A stretch of DNA of 64,000 nucleotides, from positions 620,001 through 684,000 of the forward strand of contig NZ_AP022314.1 of assembly GCF_009936235.1 (NCBI RefSeq), given 5' to 3'. This DNA is from Mycobacterium xenopi (lineage in GTDB: Bacteria > Actinomycetota > Actinomycetes > Mycobacteriales > Mycobacteriaceae). Made by a program: the position numbers and the translations under genes. The notes below the pieces were generated by a model. It was not told where the DNA came from. It saw only the letters and a list, made by a program, of their open reading frames with translations, and made no database searches. Of this stretch, positions 35,201 through 43,127 are shown in pieces. How positions within the stretch are numbered: position 1 is the first letter of the stretch; the number at the start of each line of letters is the position of its first letter.

Positions 35201-35643
35201 CACGGCTTAGCGACAACCAGTTCTTCTACGGGTTGCGACGCGGAGAAGAGCACCGCGTAGAGCTAGAGCGCGGCGTGGAGTTGTTGATCGGCTTGGAAGC
35301 CATATCCGACCCCGACGAACGCGGGATACGTACGGTCATGTGCATCCTCAACGGGCAGCTTCGTCCCGTGCTCGTACGTGATCGAGGCGTCGCCGTTGAC
35401 GTGCCTGTCGCCGAAAAGGCCGACCGCAGCAACCCGGGCCACATCGCAGCACCATTTTCGGGTGTGGTCACCGTCACCGTTGACGTCGGTGCGGAAGTTG
35501 ACGCCGGTCAGACTGTAGCCACTCTTGAGGCAATGAAGATGGAGGCTGCGGTATCGGCACCCAAATCCGGCAAAGTTGCACGAATTGCGGTATCCCGGAC
35601 AGCCCAAGTCGAAAGCGGAGATCTGTTGGTTGTAATCAACTAA
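32260..35643 (+). CDS. pyc: Pyruvate carboxylase
   Basis: Biotin- and ATP-dependent carboxylation of pyruvate to oxaloacetate, the main anaplerotic step. 1127 residues with the full domain order: biotin carboxylase (about 1-450; ATP loop KAVAGGGGRGMR, then HIEVQILADNHGNVIHLYER and EMNPRIQVEHTVTE), carboxyltransferase (about 530-800; TDTTFRDAHQSLLATRIRT, IKDMAGLLRAPAA), PYC linker, and biotinyl domain with the lysine in ATLEAMKMEAA at the C-terminus. GTG start at 32260 with a poor ribosome binding site. Very similar to Mtb Rv2967c, but in a different place. Its last eight bases overlap the convergent ipdC. Confidence 0.95.
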   Translation: MISKVLVANRGEIAIRAFRAAYELGMGTVAVYSVEDRNSAHRVKADESYQIGEAGHPVRAYLNVEEIVSTAQACGADAIYPGYGFLSENPELAAACVSAGIKFVGPSEEVLQLTGNKARAIAEARAAGLPVLDSSAPSSSTEELVAAAASMQMPLFVKAVAGGGGRGMRRVTDPADLIEAIEAASREAESAFGDPTVFLEQAVTNPRHIEVQILADNHGNVIHLYERDCSVQRRHQKVIEVAPAPNLDPELRQRICEDAVTFARRIGYTCAGTVEFLVDAGGKYVFIEMNPRIQVEHTVTEEVTDVDLVSSQLRIAAGESLRDLGLDQQAIIPHGAALQCRITTEDPANGFRPDTGRITAYRMPGGAGIRLDDGTHLGAEVSAHFDSMLVKLTCRGRDFASAVRRARRAVAEFRIRGVTTNTAFLQAVLGDSDFIAGRATTSFVDERPQLLTAHSSADRGSKILSYLADVTVNQPHGPRTSTVYPHDKLPAIDLSVPPPPGSKQRLTQLGPEGFARWMRESGSLGVTDTTFRDAHQSLLATRIRTTGLLKVAPYIARTMPQLLSVECWGGATYDVALRFLKEDPWQRLAALRETIPNICLQMLLRGRNTVGYTPYPEIVTTAFVEEAARTGIDIFRIFDALNNVDSMRPAIDAVRDTGKAVAEVAMSYTGDLSDPTEKLYTLDYYLKLAERIVVAGAHVLAIKDMAGLLRAPAAATLVSALKSRFDLPVHVHTHDTPGGQLATYLAAWHAGANAVDGAAAPLAGTTSQPALSAIVAAAAQTPFDTGLSLSAVCDLEPYWEALRKVYAPFESGLPAPTGRVYRHEIPGGQLSNLRQQAIALGLGDRFEDIENAYASADAILGRLVKVTPSSKVVGDLALALVSAGISAEDFAAHPASYDIPDSVIGFLRGELGEPPGGWPEPLRTKALHGRPTAAPTQPLSVDDERALNLAGATRQAALNRLLFPGPTKEFEAHREKYGDTSRLSDNQFFYGLRRGEEHRVELERGVELLIGLEAISDPDERGIRTVMCILNGQLRPVLVRDRGVAVDVPVAEKADRSNPGHIAAPFSGVVTVTVDVGAEVDAGQTVATLEAMKMEAAVSAPKSGKVARIAVSRTAQVESGDLLVVIN

Positions 35644-36772
35644 CCCCGGAAGTGCCTTGCCCTGATTGGGTGCGATTTGTCCAATTTGACCGTTGACTCG
35701 AGCTCGGCCCGCAGCCCTCCACCAGCGCCGACGCCGCCTGTAGGTGCTTGATCGCGTCGCTGACGATCGTGGCGATCAGCTCGGCACACGAGGGCAGGTC
35801 CTCGAGGATGCCGGCTACCTGACCGGACGCCAGCACTCCGGCGTCGGTGTTGCCCTCGACCAGCCCGGCTTTTAGCAGCATTGGCGTGTTGGCCGCCATC
35901 AGCACTTGCGAGAAGGTCATGTCCTTGCCGTGGCGCATGGCCAACCCGTCGCGGATCATCGACCGCCAGGTCATGCCCGACATCTTTTTGAACTTGGCAG
36001 CGTTCAGCACTGCAGCAGCGAAACCCCGTGCCCGAGAACCGCTTTCGAGTTTCTCGACCAGCTCGGTGCGCAGCACGCGGTGCGGCATACCGTCGACTCG
36101 GGTGGTGACCACGGTGCCGTCCAGGCCGGCTTCCAGGTAGCGGCGCTTGACCGCGTCGGGAACCGTCGAATCCGACGTGAGCAGAAACCGGGTGCCCATC
36201 GCCACACCGGCTGCCCCGTAGCACAATGCAGCGGCCAGCCCGCGGCCGTCGAAAAACCCGCCCGCGGCAATCACGGGGATGTCGACGGCGTCAAGGACCG
36301 ACGGCAGCAGCAGCGTGGTCGCAACGGGTCCGGTGTGCCCGCCGCCTTCGCCGCCCTGCACGATCACCGCGTCTGCGCCCCAGGAGGCCACCTTACGGGC
36401 ATGCTTGGCCGCGCCCACCGACGGAATCACCACGACGCCCGCTTCTTTCAGCCGAGCGATCAGCTCCTGACGAGGCGCTAACGCGAACGACGCCACCTTC
36501 ACGCCTTCGCGGATCATCAGTTCGACCCGCTCGCCGGCATCGGCGGCGTCGGCGCGGATGTTTACTCCGAACGGTTTGTCGGTGGCCGACTTGACTTTAC
36601 CGATCGCGGTGGCCAATTCGTCCAGCGTCATGGTGGCCGACGCCAGGATGCCCAGCCCACCCGCATTGGCGGTGGCGGACACCAGCCGAGCACCGGCCAC
36701 CCAGCCCATACCGGTCTGCACCACAGGGTGCTCTATACCCACCAGCTCGGTCAGCGGGGTGCGCAGCCTCAT
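35636..36772 (-). CDS. ipdC: IpdC, NPD-family flavoenzyme of steroid ring degradation
   Basis: 378 residues of the 2-nitropropane dioxygenase-like TIM-barrel flavoenzyme family, equivalent to Mtb Rv3553 (IpdC), needed for degrading the C and D rings of cholesterol (methylhexahydroindanedione propionate pathway). Motifs: IEHPVVQTGMGWVAGARLV, VIVQGGEGGGHTG, VIAAGGFFDGRGLAAALCYG, VAMGTRFLLTSDS. Start ATG 36772; in-frame TTG and GTG codons just upstream are less likely. The usual C-terminus ends at ASALVE, but here the frame runs on for 26 more residues of unlike composition into the end of pyc, as if the original stop was lost at a rearrangement junction. Last gene of the ipdA-B-C operon. Confidence 0.9.
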   Translation of the reverse strand: MRLRTPLTELVGIEHPVVQTGMGWVAGARLVSATANAGGLGILASATMTLDELATAIGKVKSATDKPFGVNIRADAADAGERVELMIREGVKVASFALAPRQELIARLKEAGVVVIPSVGAAKHARKVASWGADAVIVQGGEGGGHTGPVATTLLLPSVLDAVDIPVIAAGGFFDGRGLAAALCYGAAGVAMGTRFLLTSDSTVPDAVKRRYLEAGLDGTVVTTRVDGMPHRVLRTELVEKLESGSRARGFAAAVLNAAKFKKMSGMTWRSMIRDGLAMRHGKDMTFSQVLMAANTPMLLKAGLVEGNTDAGVLASGQVAGILEDLPSCAELIATIVSDAIKHLQAASALVEGCGPSSSQRSNWTNRTQSGQGTSGVS

Positions 36773-36773
36773 A

Positions 36774-36822
36774 GCCACCGCCAACGATGCAGAGCGATGC
36801 GATGAGGAGGAGGCGGAATAAT
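36774..36822. repeat. MIRU-like repeat unit, copy 1 (tandem)
   Basis: Contains ACGATGCAGAGCGATGCGAT followed by GAGGAGGAGGCGGAATAAT. Nearly identical to the copy at 36827-36875 (one mismatch in 49 bases, period 53). The core resembles mycobacterial interspersed repetitive units. Lies between ipdB and ipdC, in the opposite orientation to those genes. Confidence 0.8.
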
Positions 36823-36826
36823 CATC

Positions 36827-36875
36827 GCCACCGCCGACGATGCAGAGCGATGCGATGAGGAGGAGGCGGAATAAT
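36827..36875. repeat. MIRU-like repeat unit, copy 2 (tandem)
   Basis: Second unit of the tandem pair, ending exactly at the ipdB stop codon. The pair could vary in copy number between strains. Confidence 0.8.
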
Positions 36876-37615
36876 TCACAATCGTACCTCTTTGTCGCGC
36901 AACGACTTCGGGTCGATCACCTCACGGATCAGCCGCAGGTCGTCCTCAGTCGGTGGCCTGGTCTCATCGGCATCCGATAGCCCGTGCACTTCGAACGACG
37001 TCGCTTGCCGTACGTCGTCGGCATGCACGCCCGGGTGCAGGGATAACGCCCGCATCGTGTGGTCGGGTCCGCCGAAGTCGAACACTCCGAGGTTGGTCAC
37101 CACGCGGTAGACGTTGACGAAGCGGAACGCCGGATTGCCCGGGTCGATCTTGTCGTAGCCGATACCGGACACCACGTCGACGGCGTCGCAGAACACCCGC
37201 GGCGAATGGTTGCCGACCCAGTAGCTGGTGGCGTGGTTGATGGTGTTGCCGGGTGCGCCACGTACCCCGAACATCTGCCTGGTCGGGTGTTGCAGCGGCC
37301 CGAGCGCCGAGATGTTCTGGTTGCCGTAGCGGTCAATCTGGTTGGCGCCCATCACCACGTGGCGCCGACCCCACGCCAGCGTCTCGAACACGCGACCGAA
37401 CGGCATCCAGCCCTCGATCGCGCCGGAAGCACCTAGCGCCGGGGTGTCTGCCAGCAGTTGAGCCTCCCCGTCGGTCAGCAGAATGTCGGGGGAGAACGTC
37501 AACCGGGCCAGCCGGGCGCCGACCGACGCCACGGTAGTCATCGGGCTGACCAGGATCTCGCCGGCATCGCGGAACAGCTCGGCGCAGGCCATGACGCAGA
37601 CTTCTGCTCGGCTGA

Positions 37616-37619
<4 letters not shown>
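36876..37619 (-). CDS. ipdB: IpdB, beta subunit of COCHEA-CoA hydrolase
   Basis: 247 residues, CoA-transferase family beta chain equivalent to Mtb Rv3552. With IpdA it opens the last steroid ring (ring C) by hydrolysing COCHEA-CoA; it lacks the usual CoA-transferase glutamate chemistry. Motifs: ILLTDGEAQLLADTPALG, HVVMGANQIDRYGNQN, MFGVRGAPGNTINHATSYWV. Its ATG overlaps the ipdA stop by four bases. The two-gene order and coupling match a stable heteromer. Belongs to the KstR2 regulon. Confidence 0.92.
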
Positions 37620-38487
<868 letters not shown>

Positions 38488-38491
<4 letters not shown>

Positions 38492-39231
38492 GACTTCTTC
38501 ACAAATGCGTCGCGGTGCTCGTCGGCAACACCCGCGAGATTGAGTTCGAACGTAAAGCCTTGTTCCATACGGTAACTGGAGTTGACCCGCTGCACGTCGA
38601 TGAAGTTCAGCGCCTCCTTGGCGGCCCGGATCACCCTGGTGTCCTTGGCGGCGATATCGCGGGCCACCCGTAACGCGGCCTCGCCCAACTGCTCTCGGGG
38701 CACGACCTCATGCACCGAACCGAAGTGGTGCAGCGTGGCGGCGTCGACGGTGGCGGCGGTGAAGAACAGCCGCCGCATCATGTGCTGCGGCACCAGACGT
38801 GACAGATGTGTCGCCGCACCCAGGGCGCCCCGTTCCACCTCGGGCAGGCCGAAGGTCGCGTCATCGGAGGCCACGATGACGTCGGAGTTGCCGACCAGCC
38901 CGATGCCGCCGCCGACGCAGAACCCGTTGACCGCGGCGATCACCGGCACCGCGCACTCATAGACCGCTTTGAACGCCGCAAAGCAGCCGCGGTTGGCGTC
39001 GATCAGCGCGGTGAATCCCTCGGTGCGCTGCATCTCCTTGATATCGACTCCCGCGTTGAAGCCGCGGCCCTCGGCCCGCAGGATCACCACGCGGGTGTCC
39101 GGTTCGCGGCCTGCGGCCGTCACCGCGTCGGCAAGTTCAAACCAGCCGCGCGACGGAATCGCGTTGACCGGCGGATAGTCGACGGTGACGGCGACTATGC
39201 CGGGCTCGATGGTGGCGGAGGTGATCGGCAT
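38488..39231 (-). CDS. echA20: EchA20, ring D hydrolase of the crotonase family
   Basis: 247 residues, enoyl-CoA hydratase fold, equivalent to Mtb Rv3550, which cleaves steroid ring D from its CoA thioester. Crotonase motifs: AEGRGFNAGVDIKEM (first oxyanion-hole segment), AVNGFCVGGGIGLVGNSDVI (second), and DATFGLPEVERGALG. First gene of the leftward echA20-ipdA-ipdB-ipdC unit. ATG 39231 has GGGAAG upstream. A KstR2 box lies 25 bases further upstream. Confidence 0.92.
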
Positions 39232-39255
39232 GGCACTTCCCGGGGTCGGCTACCT

Positions 39256-39271
39256 AAGCAAGCACTTGCTT
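39256..39271. promoter_or_regulatory. KstR2 operator
   Basis: AAGCAAG-CA-CTTGCTT, a perfect 7-base inverted repeat with a two-base spacer, matching the known KstR2 motif (AnCAAGnnCTTGnT). It lies between the divergent echA20 and SDR genes, as in Mtb. KstR2 releases DNA when the HIP-CoA ligand is present, switching on both units. Confidence 0.92.
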
Positions 39272-39273
39272 GG

Positions 39274-39279
39274 TACGCT
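39274..39279 (+). promoter_or_regulatory. Leaderless -10 for the SDR gene (TACGCT)
   Basis: TACGCT lies six bases before the GTG at 39286 and three bases after the KstR2 palindrome, so repressor binding would block the polymerase. No ribosome binding site is present. Confidence 0.55.
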
Positions 39280-39285
39280 AGCACA

Positions 39286-40062
39286 GTGACCCGCGCCGAA
39301 GGAGCCCCCGCCTACAACTTGGGTCTGGACGGTCGGGTTGTGCTGGTGACCGGTGGCGTGCGGGGGGTCGGCGCCGGCATCAGCGCGGTGTTCGCCGAGC
39401 AGGGTGCGACGGTGGTGACCTGCGCGCGCCGCGCGGTCGAAGGGTTGCCCTACGAATTTCACGCCTGCGACGTGCGAGACGAGGACGCGGTCGACCGGTT
39501 GATCGATGCGATCGGCGAGCGGCACGGGCGGATCGACGTGCTGGTGAACAACGCGGGCGGATCGCCGTACGCGCTGGCCGCCGAGGCGACGCACACGTTT
39601 CACCGCAAGATCATCGAGCTCAACCTGCTTGCTGCCCTGCTGGTTTCCCAACGCGCTAACGCGCTGATGCAACAGCGCGACGGCGGTGCGATTGTCAACA
39701 TCTCCTCGGTCAGCGGCCGCCGTCCCTCGCCCGGCACGGCGGCATACGGCGCCGCGAAGGCCGGGATCGAAAGCCTCACTGCCACACTGGCGGTCGAATG
39801 GGCCCCCAAGGTGCGGGTGAACGCAGTGGTGGGCGGCATGGTCGAGACCGAGCAATCGGAGCTGTTCTACGGTGACGCCGCATCGATCGCTCGAGTCGCA
39901 GCCACCGTGCCGCTGGGCCGGTTGGCAAAACCCGCCGACATCGGTTGGGCGGCAGCGTTTTTGGCATCTGACCTGGCGTCATACATCAGCGGGGCGACAT
40001 TGGCGGTCCACGGCGGCGGCGAGCCCCCGCCGTATCTGGCCGCGTCGAGCGCCAACAAGTAA
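39286..40062 (+). CDS. Short-chain dehydrogenase/reductase (Rv3549c-like)
   Basis: 258 residues of the classical SDR type. Cofactor loop VTGGVRGVGAGIS, NNAG motif (VLVNNAGGSPYAL), catalytic Ser and YxxxK (ISSVSG, AYGAAKAGIESL). Corresponds to Mtb Rv3549c in the KstR2 regulon; its exact step in HIP degradation is not established. Starts at GTG 39286, probably leaderless. A longer open frame upstream overlaps echA20 antisense and is rejected. Followed 13 bases later by a second SDR. Confidence 0.88.
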   Translation: MTRAEGAPAYNLGLDGRVVLVTGGVRGVGAGISAVFAEQGATVVTCARRAVEGLPYEFHACDVRDEDAVDRLIDAIGERHGRIDVLVNNAGGSPYALAAEATHTFHRKIIELNLLAALLVSQRANALMQQRDGGAIVNISSVSGRRPSPGTAAYGAAKAGIESLTATLAVEWAPKVRVNAVVGGMVETEQSELFYGDAASIARVAATVPLGRLAKPADIGWAAAFLASDLASYISGATLAVHGGGEPPPYLAASSANK

Positions 40063-40075
40063 AGGAGCAACGGGT

Positions 40076-40987
40076 ATGGGTTTAGTCGACGGCCGAGTGG
40101 TCATCGTCACCGGGGCGGGCCGCGGTATCGGGCGCGCCCACGCATTGGCGTTCGCCGCCGAGGGCGCACGAGTGGTGGTCAACGACATCGGGGTAGGCCT
40201 CGACGGCACGGGCGCCGGTGAACGCAGTCCCGCAGATGCAGTCGTCGAGGAGATCAAGGCGGCCGGCGGAGAAGCGATCGTCAACGGCGACGACGTCGCC
40301 GACTGGAACGGCGCAGCCAACCTGATCCGCACGGCAGTCGACACTTTCGGCCGGCTCGACGTATTGGTGAACAACGCCGGAATCGTGCGAGACCGAATGA
40401 TCGCGAACACCAGCGAGGAGGAATTCGACGCGGTCATCGCCGTACACCTCAAGGGCCATTTCGCCACGATGCGGCACGCCGCCGACTACTGGCGGGAGCG
40501 GGCGAAAGCCGGCGAATCGGTGGACGCCCGGATCATCAACACCAGCTCGGGTGCCGGCCTGCAGGGCAGCGTCGGGCAAGGCAACTACAGCGCGGCCAAG
40601 GCCGGGATCGCGGCGCTGACGCTGGTGGCCGCCGCAGAGCTGGGACGCTACGGGGTGACGGTGAACGCGATCGCCCCGGCCGCCCGCACCCGGATGACCG
40701 AGAAGGTGTTCGCTGAAACCATGGCCAAACCTGACCAGGGCTTCGATGCGATGGCGCCGGAAAACGTTTCGCCGCTGGTGGTTTGGCTGGGCAGCGCGGA
40801 ATCGAAGGACGTCACCGGCAAAGTGTTCGAGGTCGAGGGTGGCCTGATCCGGGTGGCCGAAGGCTGGGCGCACGGCCCGCAGGTCGACAAGGGAGCGCGC
40901 TGGGATCCCGCGGAACTTGGGCCGGTGGTCAGGGACTTGTTAGCCAAGTCGCGACCGCCGGTGCCGGTGTACGGGTCGGGTGGTTAG
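40076..40987 (+). CDS. Short-chain dehydrogenase (Rv3548c-like)
   Basis: 303 residues, of the type related to the dehydrogenase part of peroxisomal multifunctional enzyme 2, suggesting a 3-hydroxyacyl-CoA substrate. Motifs: VTGAGRGIGRAHALAFAAEG, DVLVNNAGIVRDR, NTSSGAGLQGSVGQGNYSAA (catalytic Ser, Tyr and Lys), VEGGLIRVAEGW near the C-terminus. The ATG at 40076 has AAAGGAGC upstream. Equivalent to Mtb Rv3548c and co-transcribed with the preceding SDR. Confidence 0.9.
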   Translation: MGLVDGRVVIVTGAGRGIGRAHALAFAAEGARVVVNDIGVGLDGTGAGERSPADAVVEEIKAAGGEAIVNGDDVADWNGAANLIRTAVDTFGRLDVLVNNAGIVRDRMIANTSEEEFDAVIAVHLKGHFATMRHAADYWRERAKAGESVDARIINTSSGAGLQGSVGQGNYSAAKAGIAALTLVAAAELGRYGVTVNAIAPAARTRMTEKVFAETMAKPDQGFDAMAPENVSPLVVWLGSAESKDVTGKVFEVEGGLIRVAEGWAHGPQVDKGARWDPAELGPVVRDLLAKSRPPVPVYGSGG

Positions 40988-41006
40988 GCCGCTGGCCCGT
41001 CGCGGG

Positions 41007-41465
41007 TTAGGGTTCGCAGACCACGATCGGGATCGTCCGGTCCGTCCAGGCCTGGTAATCCTGGTACGACGGATACATCGCCACCAGCTGCGGCCAGTAC
41101 ATCGCTCGCTCTTCCTCGGTGGCATCCCGCGCGGTCAGGTTGAGCACCTCTTTTTTGATCTGCACCTGAACCTGCGGGTTGGCCTTGAGGTTGAGGTACC
41201 ACATCGGGTTTTTCGCCGAACCGCCCCTGGATGCAACCAGGATGACCCGGTCGCCGTCGCGCAGGTAGAGCAGCGGGCTCACCCGCGGTTGTCCGGTTTT
41301 GCGGCCGGTGGTGGTCAACAGCGCAACCGGACGCTTCTGGAACGTGCCGCCGAGACCCTCGCCGCCGCCGCGGCGGTACAGGAACGTGTTGACCCGCGAC
41401 ATCCACTTGATGACGAAGTCGGTGAACGGCGAATTAAGAAACCGCGGCGGTGATTTCGAAGGCAT
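41007..41465 (-). CDS. ddn: Deazaflavin (F420)-dependent nitroreductase
   Basis: 152 residues, near-identical in layout to Mtb Ddn (Rv3547), the F420H2-dependent enzyme that reduces quinones and activates the prodrug pretomanid. Motifs: GGTFQKRPVALLTTTGRKTG, NPMWYLNLKANPQVQVQIKK, MYPSYQDYQAWTDRTIPIVV. The residue pattern of the split beta-barrel flavin fold is intact, so the enzyme is probably active. It reads leftward as the last gene of the fadA5 group. Lies at the same place as in Mtb. Confidence 0.93.
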   Translation of the reverse strand: MPSKSPPRFLNSPFTDFVIKWMSRVNTFLYRRGGGEGLGGTFQKRPVALLTTTGRKTGQPRVSPLLYLRDGDRVILVASRGGSAKNPMWYLNLKANPQVQVQIKKEVLNLTARDATEEERAMYWPQLVAMYPSYQDYQAWTDRTIPIVVCEP

Positions 41466-41475
41466 GAGCGAGATC

Positions 41476-41850
41476 CTATGTTCGGCGGATGTAGGGGCGG
41501 AATTGCGCCGTGATGTGGTGGATCATTCCGTCGTCGGCCGGGATCACGAATGTCTCGTCGATCCGCGCCGCAACCTGCCGGCCGAACAGCCGGGGTTTGG
41601 TGACCACGTCGTAGACTGCCCGCACCTCGTCGCCAACGACCGTGTACTCGGGCTGACTGGCCGCTGCGATCAGCCGGAACTGCAAGCCACGATTGAGGCT
41701 GCGGCGCAAATGGTTTCCCGAAAACCCGGTCCGCACCCCCTGCTCGATTCGCGTGCAGCCCGGCGCAAAAGGCACCGCGTCGGCGTCATGGCTGACCAGC
41801 GCGTCGATGTAGGACTGCGCGGCGGCAATCCGGTCGGCCTCAGAAACCAC
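41476..41850 (-). CDS. NTF2/SnoaL-like small protein
   Basis: 124 residues with the cone-like NTF2 pattern: an N-terminal helix (EADRIAAAQSYIDALVSHDA), then beta strands ending YVVG-type (YTVVGDEVRAVYDVVTKPRL, RIDETFVIPADDGMIHHITA). May bind a steroid- or CoA-like ligand, but nothing fixes a reaction. The GTG start shares its first base with the fadA5 stop (TAGTG), so it is co-transcribed with fadA5 and ddn. I do not recall this gene between fadA5 and ddn in Mtb. Confidence 0.7.
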   Translation of the reverse strand: MVSEADRIAAAQSYIDALVSHDADAVPFAPGCTRIEQGVRTGFSGNHLRRSLNRGLQFRLIAAASQPEYTVVGDEVRAVYDVVTKPRLFGRQVAARIDETFVIPADDGMIHHITAQFRPYIRRT

Positions 41851-43010
41851 TAGATGCGCTCGATGATGGTGCCCGTCGACAATGCCCCGCCGGCACACAT
41901 CGTGATCAACGCGGTGTTCTGGTCGCTGCGCTCCAGCTCGTGCAACGCGGTGGTGAACAGCCGGCTGCCCGTGCAGCCCACCGGATGACCCAGTGCGATC
42001 GCACCGCCGTTGACGTTGACCCGGGCCATGTCGGGCTCATGCACCCGCGCCCAGGACAGCACCACCGAGGCGAACGCCTCGTTGATCTCGACCAGGTCGA
42101 TGTCACCGATCTTCATGCCGGCCTTCTCCAGCACCTTCGCCGTCGACTGCACCGGGCCGTCCAGGTGGTAGTAGGGCTCGGCGCCGACCAGCGCCTGGCT
42201 GACGATCCTCGCCCGCGGCCGCAAGCCCAGCGCCTTGGCCTTGTCCTCGTCCATCCACAACACCGCGGCCGCGCCGTCGGAGATCTGCGACGACGTGCCC
42301 GCGGTGTGAATACCGCCGTCCAGCACCGGCTTCAGCTGAGCCAAGCCCTCCAGTGTGGTGTCGCGCAGCCCCTGGTCCCTCGTCACGGTGTGCCGGTCAC
42401 CGGTCGGTTGGTGCTGCTCGTCAAGCACCGGCGCCTCGATCGGCGAAACTTCCCTGTCGAAGCGACCCTCGTCCCAGGCCCGCTTGGCCTTCAGTTGCGA
42501 CTGGAACCCGAACTCGTCGATGTCTCGCCGACTGATGCCGCGCCGCTTGGCGATGCGCTCGGCGGCCTCGAACTGGTTGGGCAGGTCGATGTCCCACGAC
42601 TCGGCTCGCCAGTTGCGCTCCGGGCCCGCGTTGGCGCCCAGCCCGACCCGGCTCATCGCTTCGATGCCGCAGGCGATGCCGATGTCGATGGCGCCCGCGG
42701 CGATGAGCCCCGCGACCAAGTGGTTGGCCTGCTGCCCGCTGCCGCATTGGCAGTCGACGGTGGTGGCGCCGACGTGCTCGGGCAGGCCAACGGTCAGCCA
42801 GGACGTGCGGGTGACATTGTTGGACTGCTCGGCATACTGCGTCACGCAGCCGCCGATCACCTGTTCGACGTCGCCGGCATCGATGCCGGCCTTCTGCACC
42901 AGCGCCTTTTGCACCGCACCGAGCAGTTCGGTCGCGTGCAGGCCCGACAACCATCCGTTGCGTTTCCCGATCGGGCTGCGGGTGGCTTCAACGATTACCG
43001 GCTTACCCAT
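41850..43010 (-). CDS. fadA5: FadA5, cholesterol side-chain thiolase
   Basis: 386-residue acetyl-CoA acyltransferase equivalent to Mtb Rv3546. Cleaves 3-keto steroid CoA thioesters during side-chain beta-oxidation. Nucleophilic cysteine in VDCQCGSGQQ, catalytic His in GGAIALGHPVGCTGSRL, second Cys in MCAGGALSTG. The start ATG 43010 has a TAGCCT -10 six bases upstream, overlapping a KstR box, so the message is probably leaderless and directly repressed by KstR. Leads a leftward unit with the NTF2-like gene and ddn. Confidence 0.94.
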   Translation of the reverse strand: MGKPVIVEATRSPIGKRNGWLSGLHATELLGAVQKALVQKAGIDAGDVEQVIGGCVTQYAEQSNNVTRTSWLTVGLPEHVGATTVDCQCGSGQQANHLVAGLIAAGAIDIGIACGIEAMSRVGLGANAGPERNWRAESWDIDLPNQFEAAERIAKRRGISRRDIDEFGFQSQLKAKRAWDEGRFDREVSPIEAPVLDEQHQPTGDRHTVTRDQGLRDTTLEGLAQLKPVLDGGIHTAGTSSQISDGAAAVLWMDEDKAKALGLRPRARIVSQALVGAEPYYHLDGPVQSTAKVLEKAGMKIGDIDLVEINEAFASVVLSWARVHEPDMARVNVNGGAIALGHPVGCTGSRLFTTALHELERSDQNTALITMCAGGALSTGTIIERI

Positions 43011-43016
43011 GCGGTC

Positions 43017-43022
43017 AGGCTA
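43017..43022 (-). promoter_or_regulatory. Leaderless -10 for fadA5 (TAGCCT)
   Basis: TAGCCT, TAnnnT pattern, six bases before the fadA5 ATG. Its first two bases overlap the KstR box at 43021-43034. Confidence 0.55.
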
Positions 43023-43034
43023 GAACACGTTTCA
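43021..43034. promoter_or_regulatory. KstR box (fadA5 side)
   Basis: TAGAACACGTTTCA fits the KstR consensus TnnAACnnGTTnnA. Placed to block the leaderless fadA5 promoter. Confidence 0.88.
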
Positions 43035-43098
43035 TTACTCTGACAAGCGGCGATGCTTCGCGCCTTTTGTCTGCGGTGGAGCCATGTTTTACTGGCAC

Positions 43099-43112
43099 TA
43101 GAACACGTTGTA
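43099..43112. promoter_or_regulatory. KstR box (cyp125 side)
   Basis: TAGAACACGTTGTA fits TnnAACnnGTTnnA and lies 15 bases upstream of the cyp125 ATG. It precedes the ribosome binding site ATGAGGAG, so cyp125 has its own KstR-controlled promoter separate from fadA5. Confidence 0.9.
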
Positions 43113-43127
43113 ATGAGGAGCGCACCG

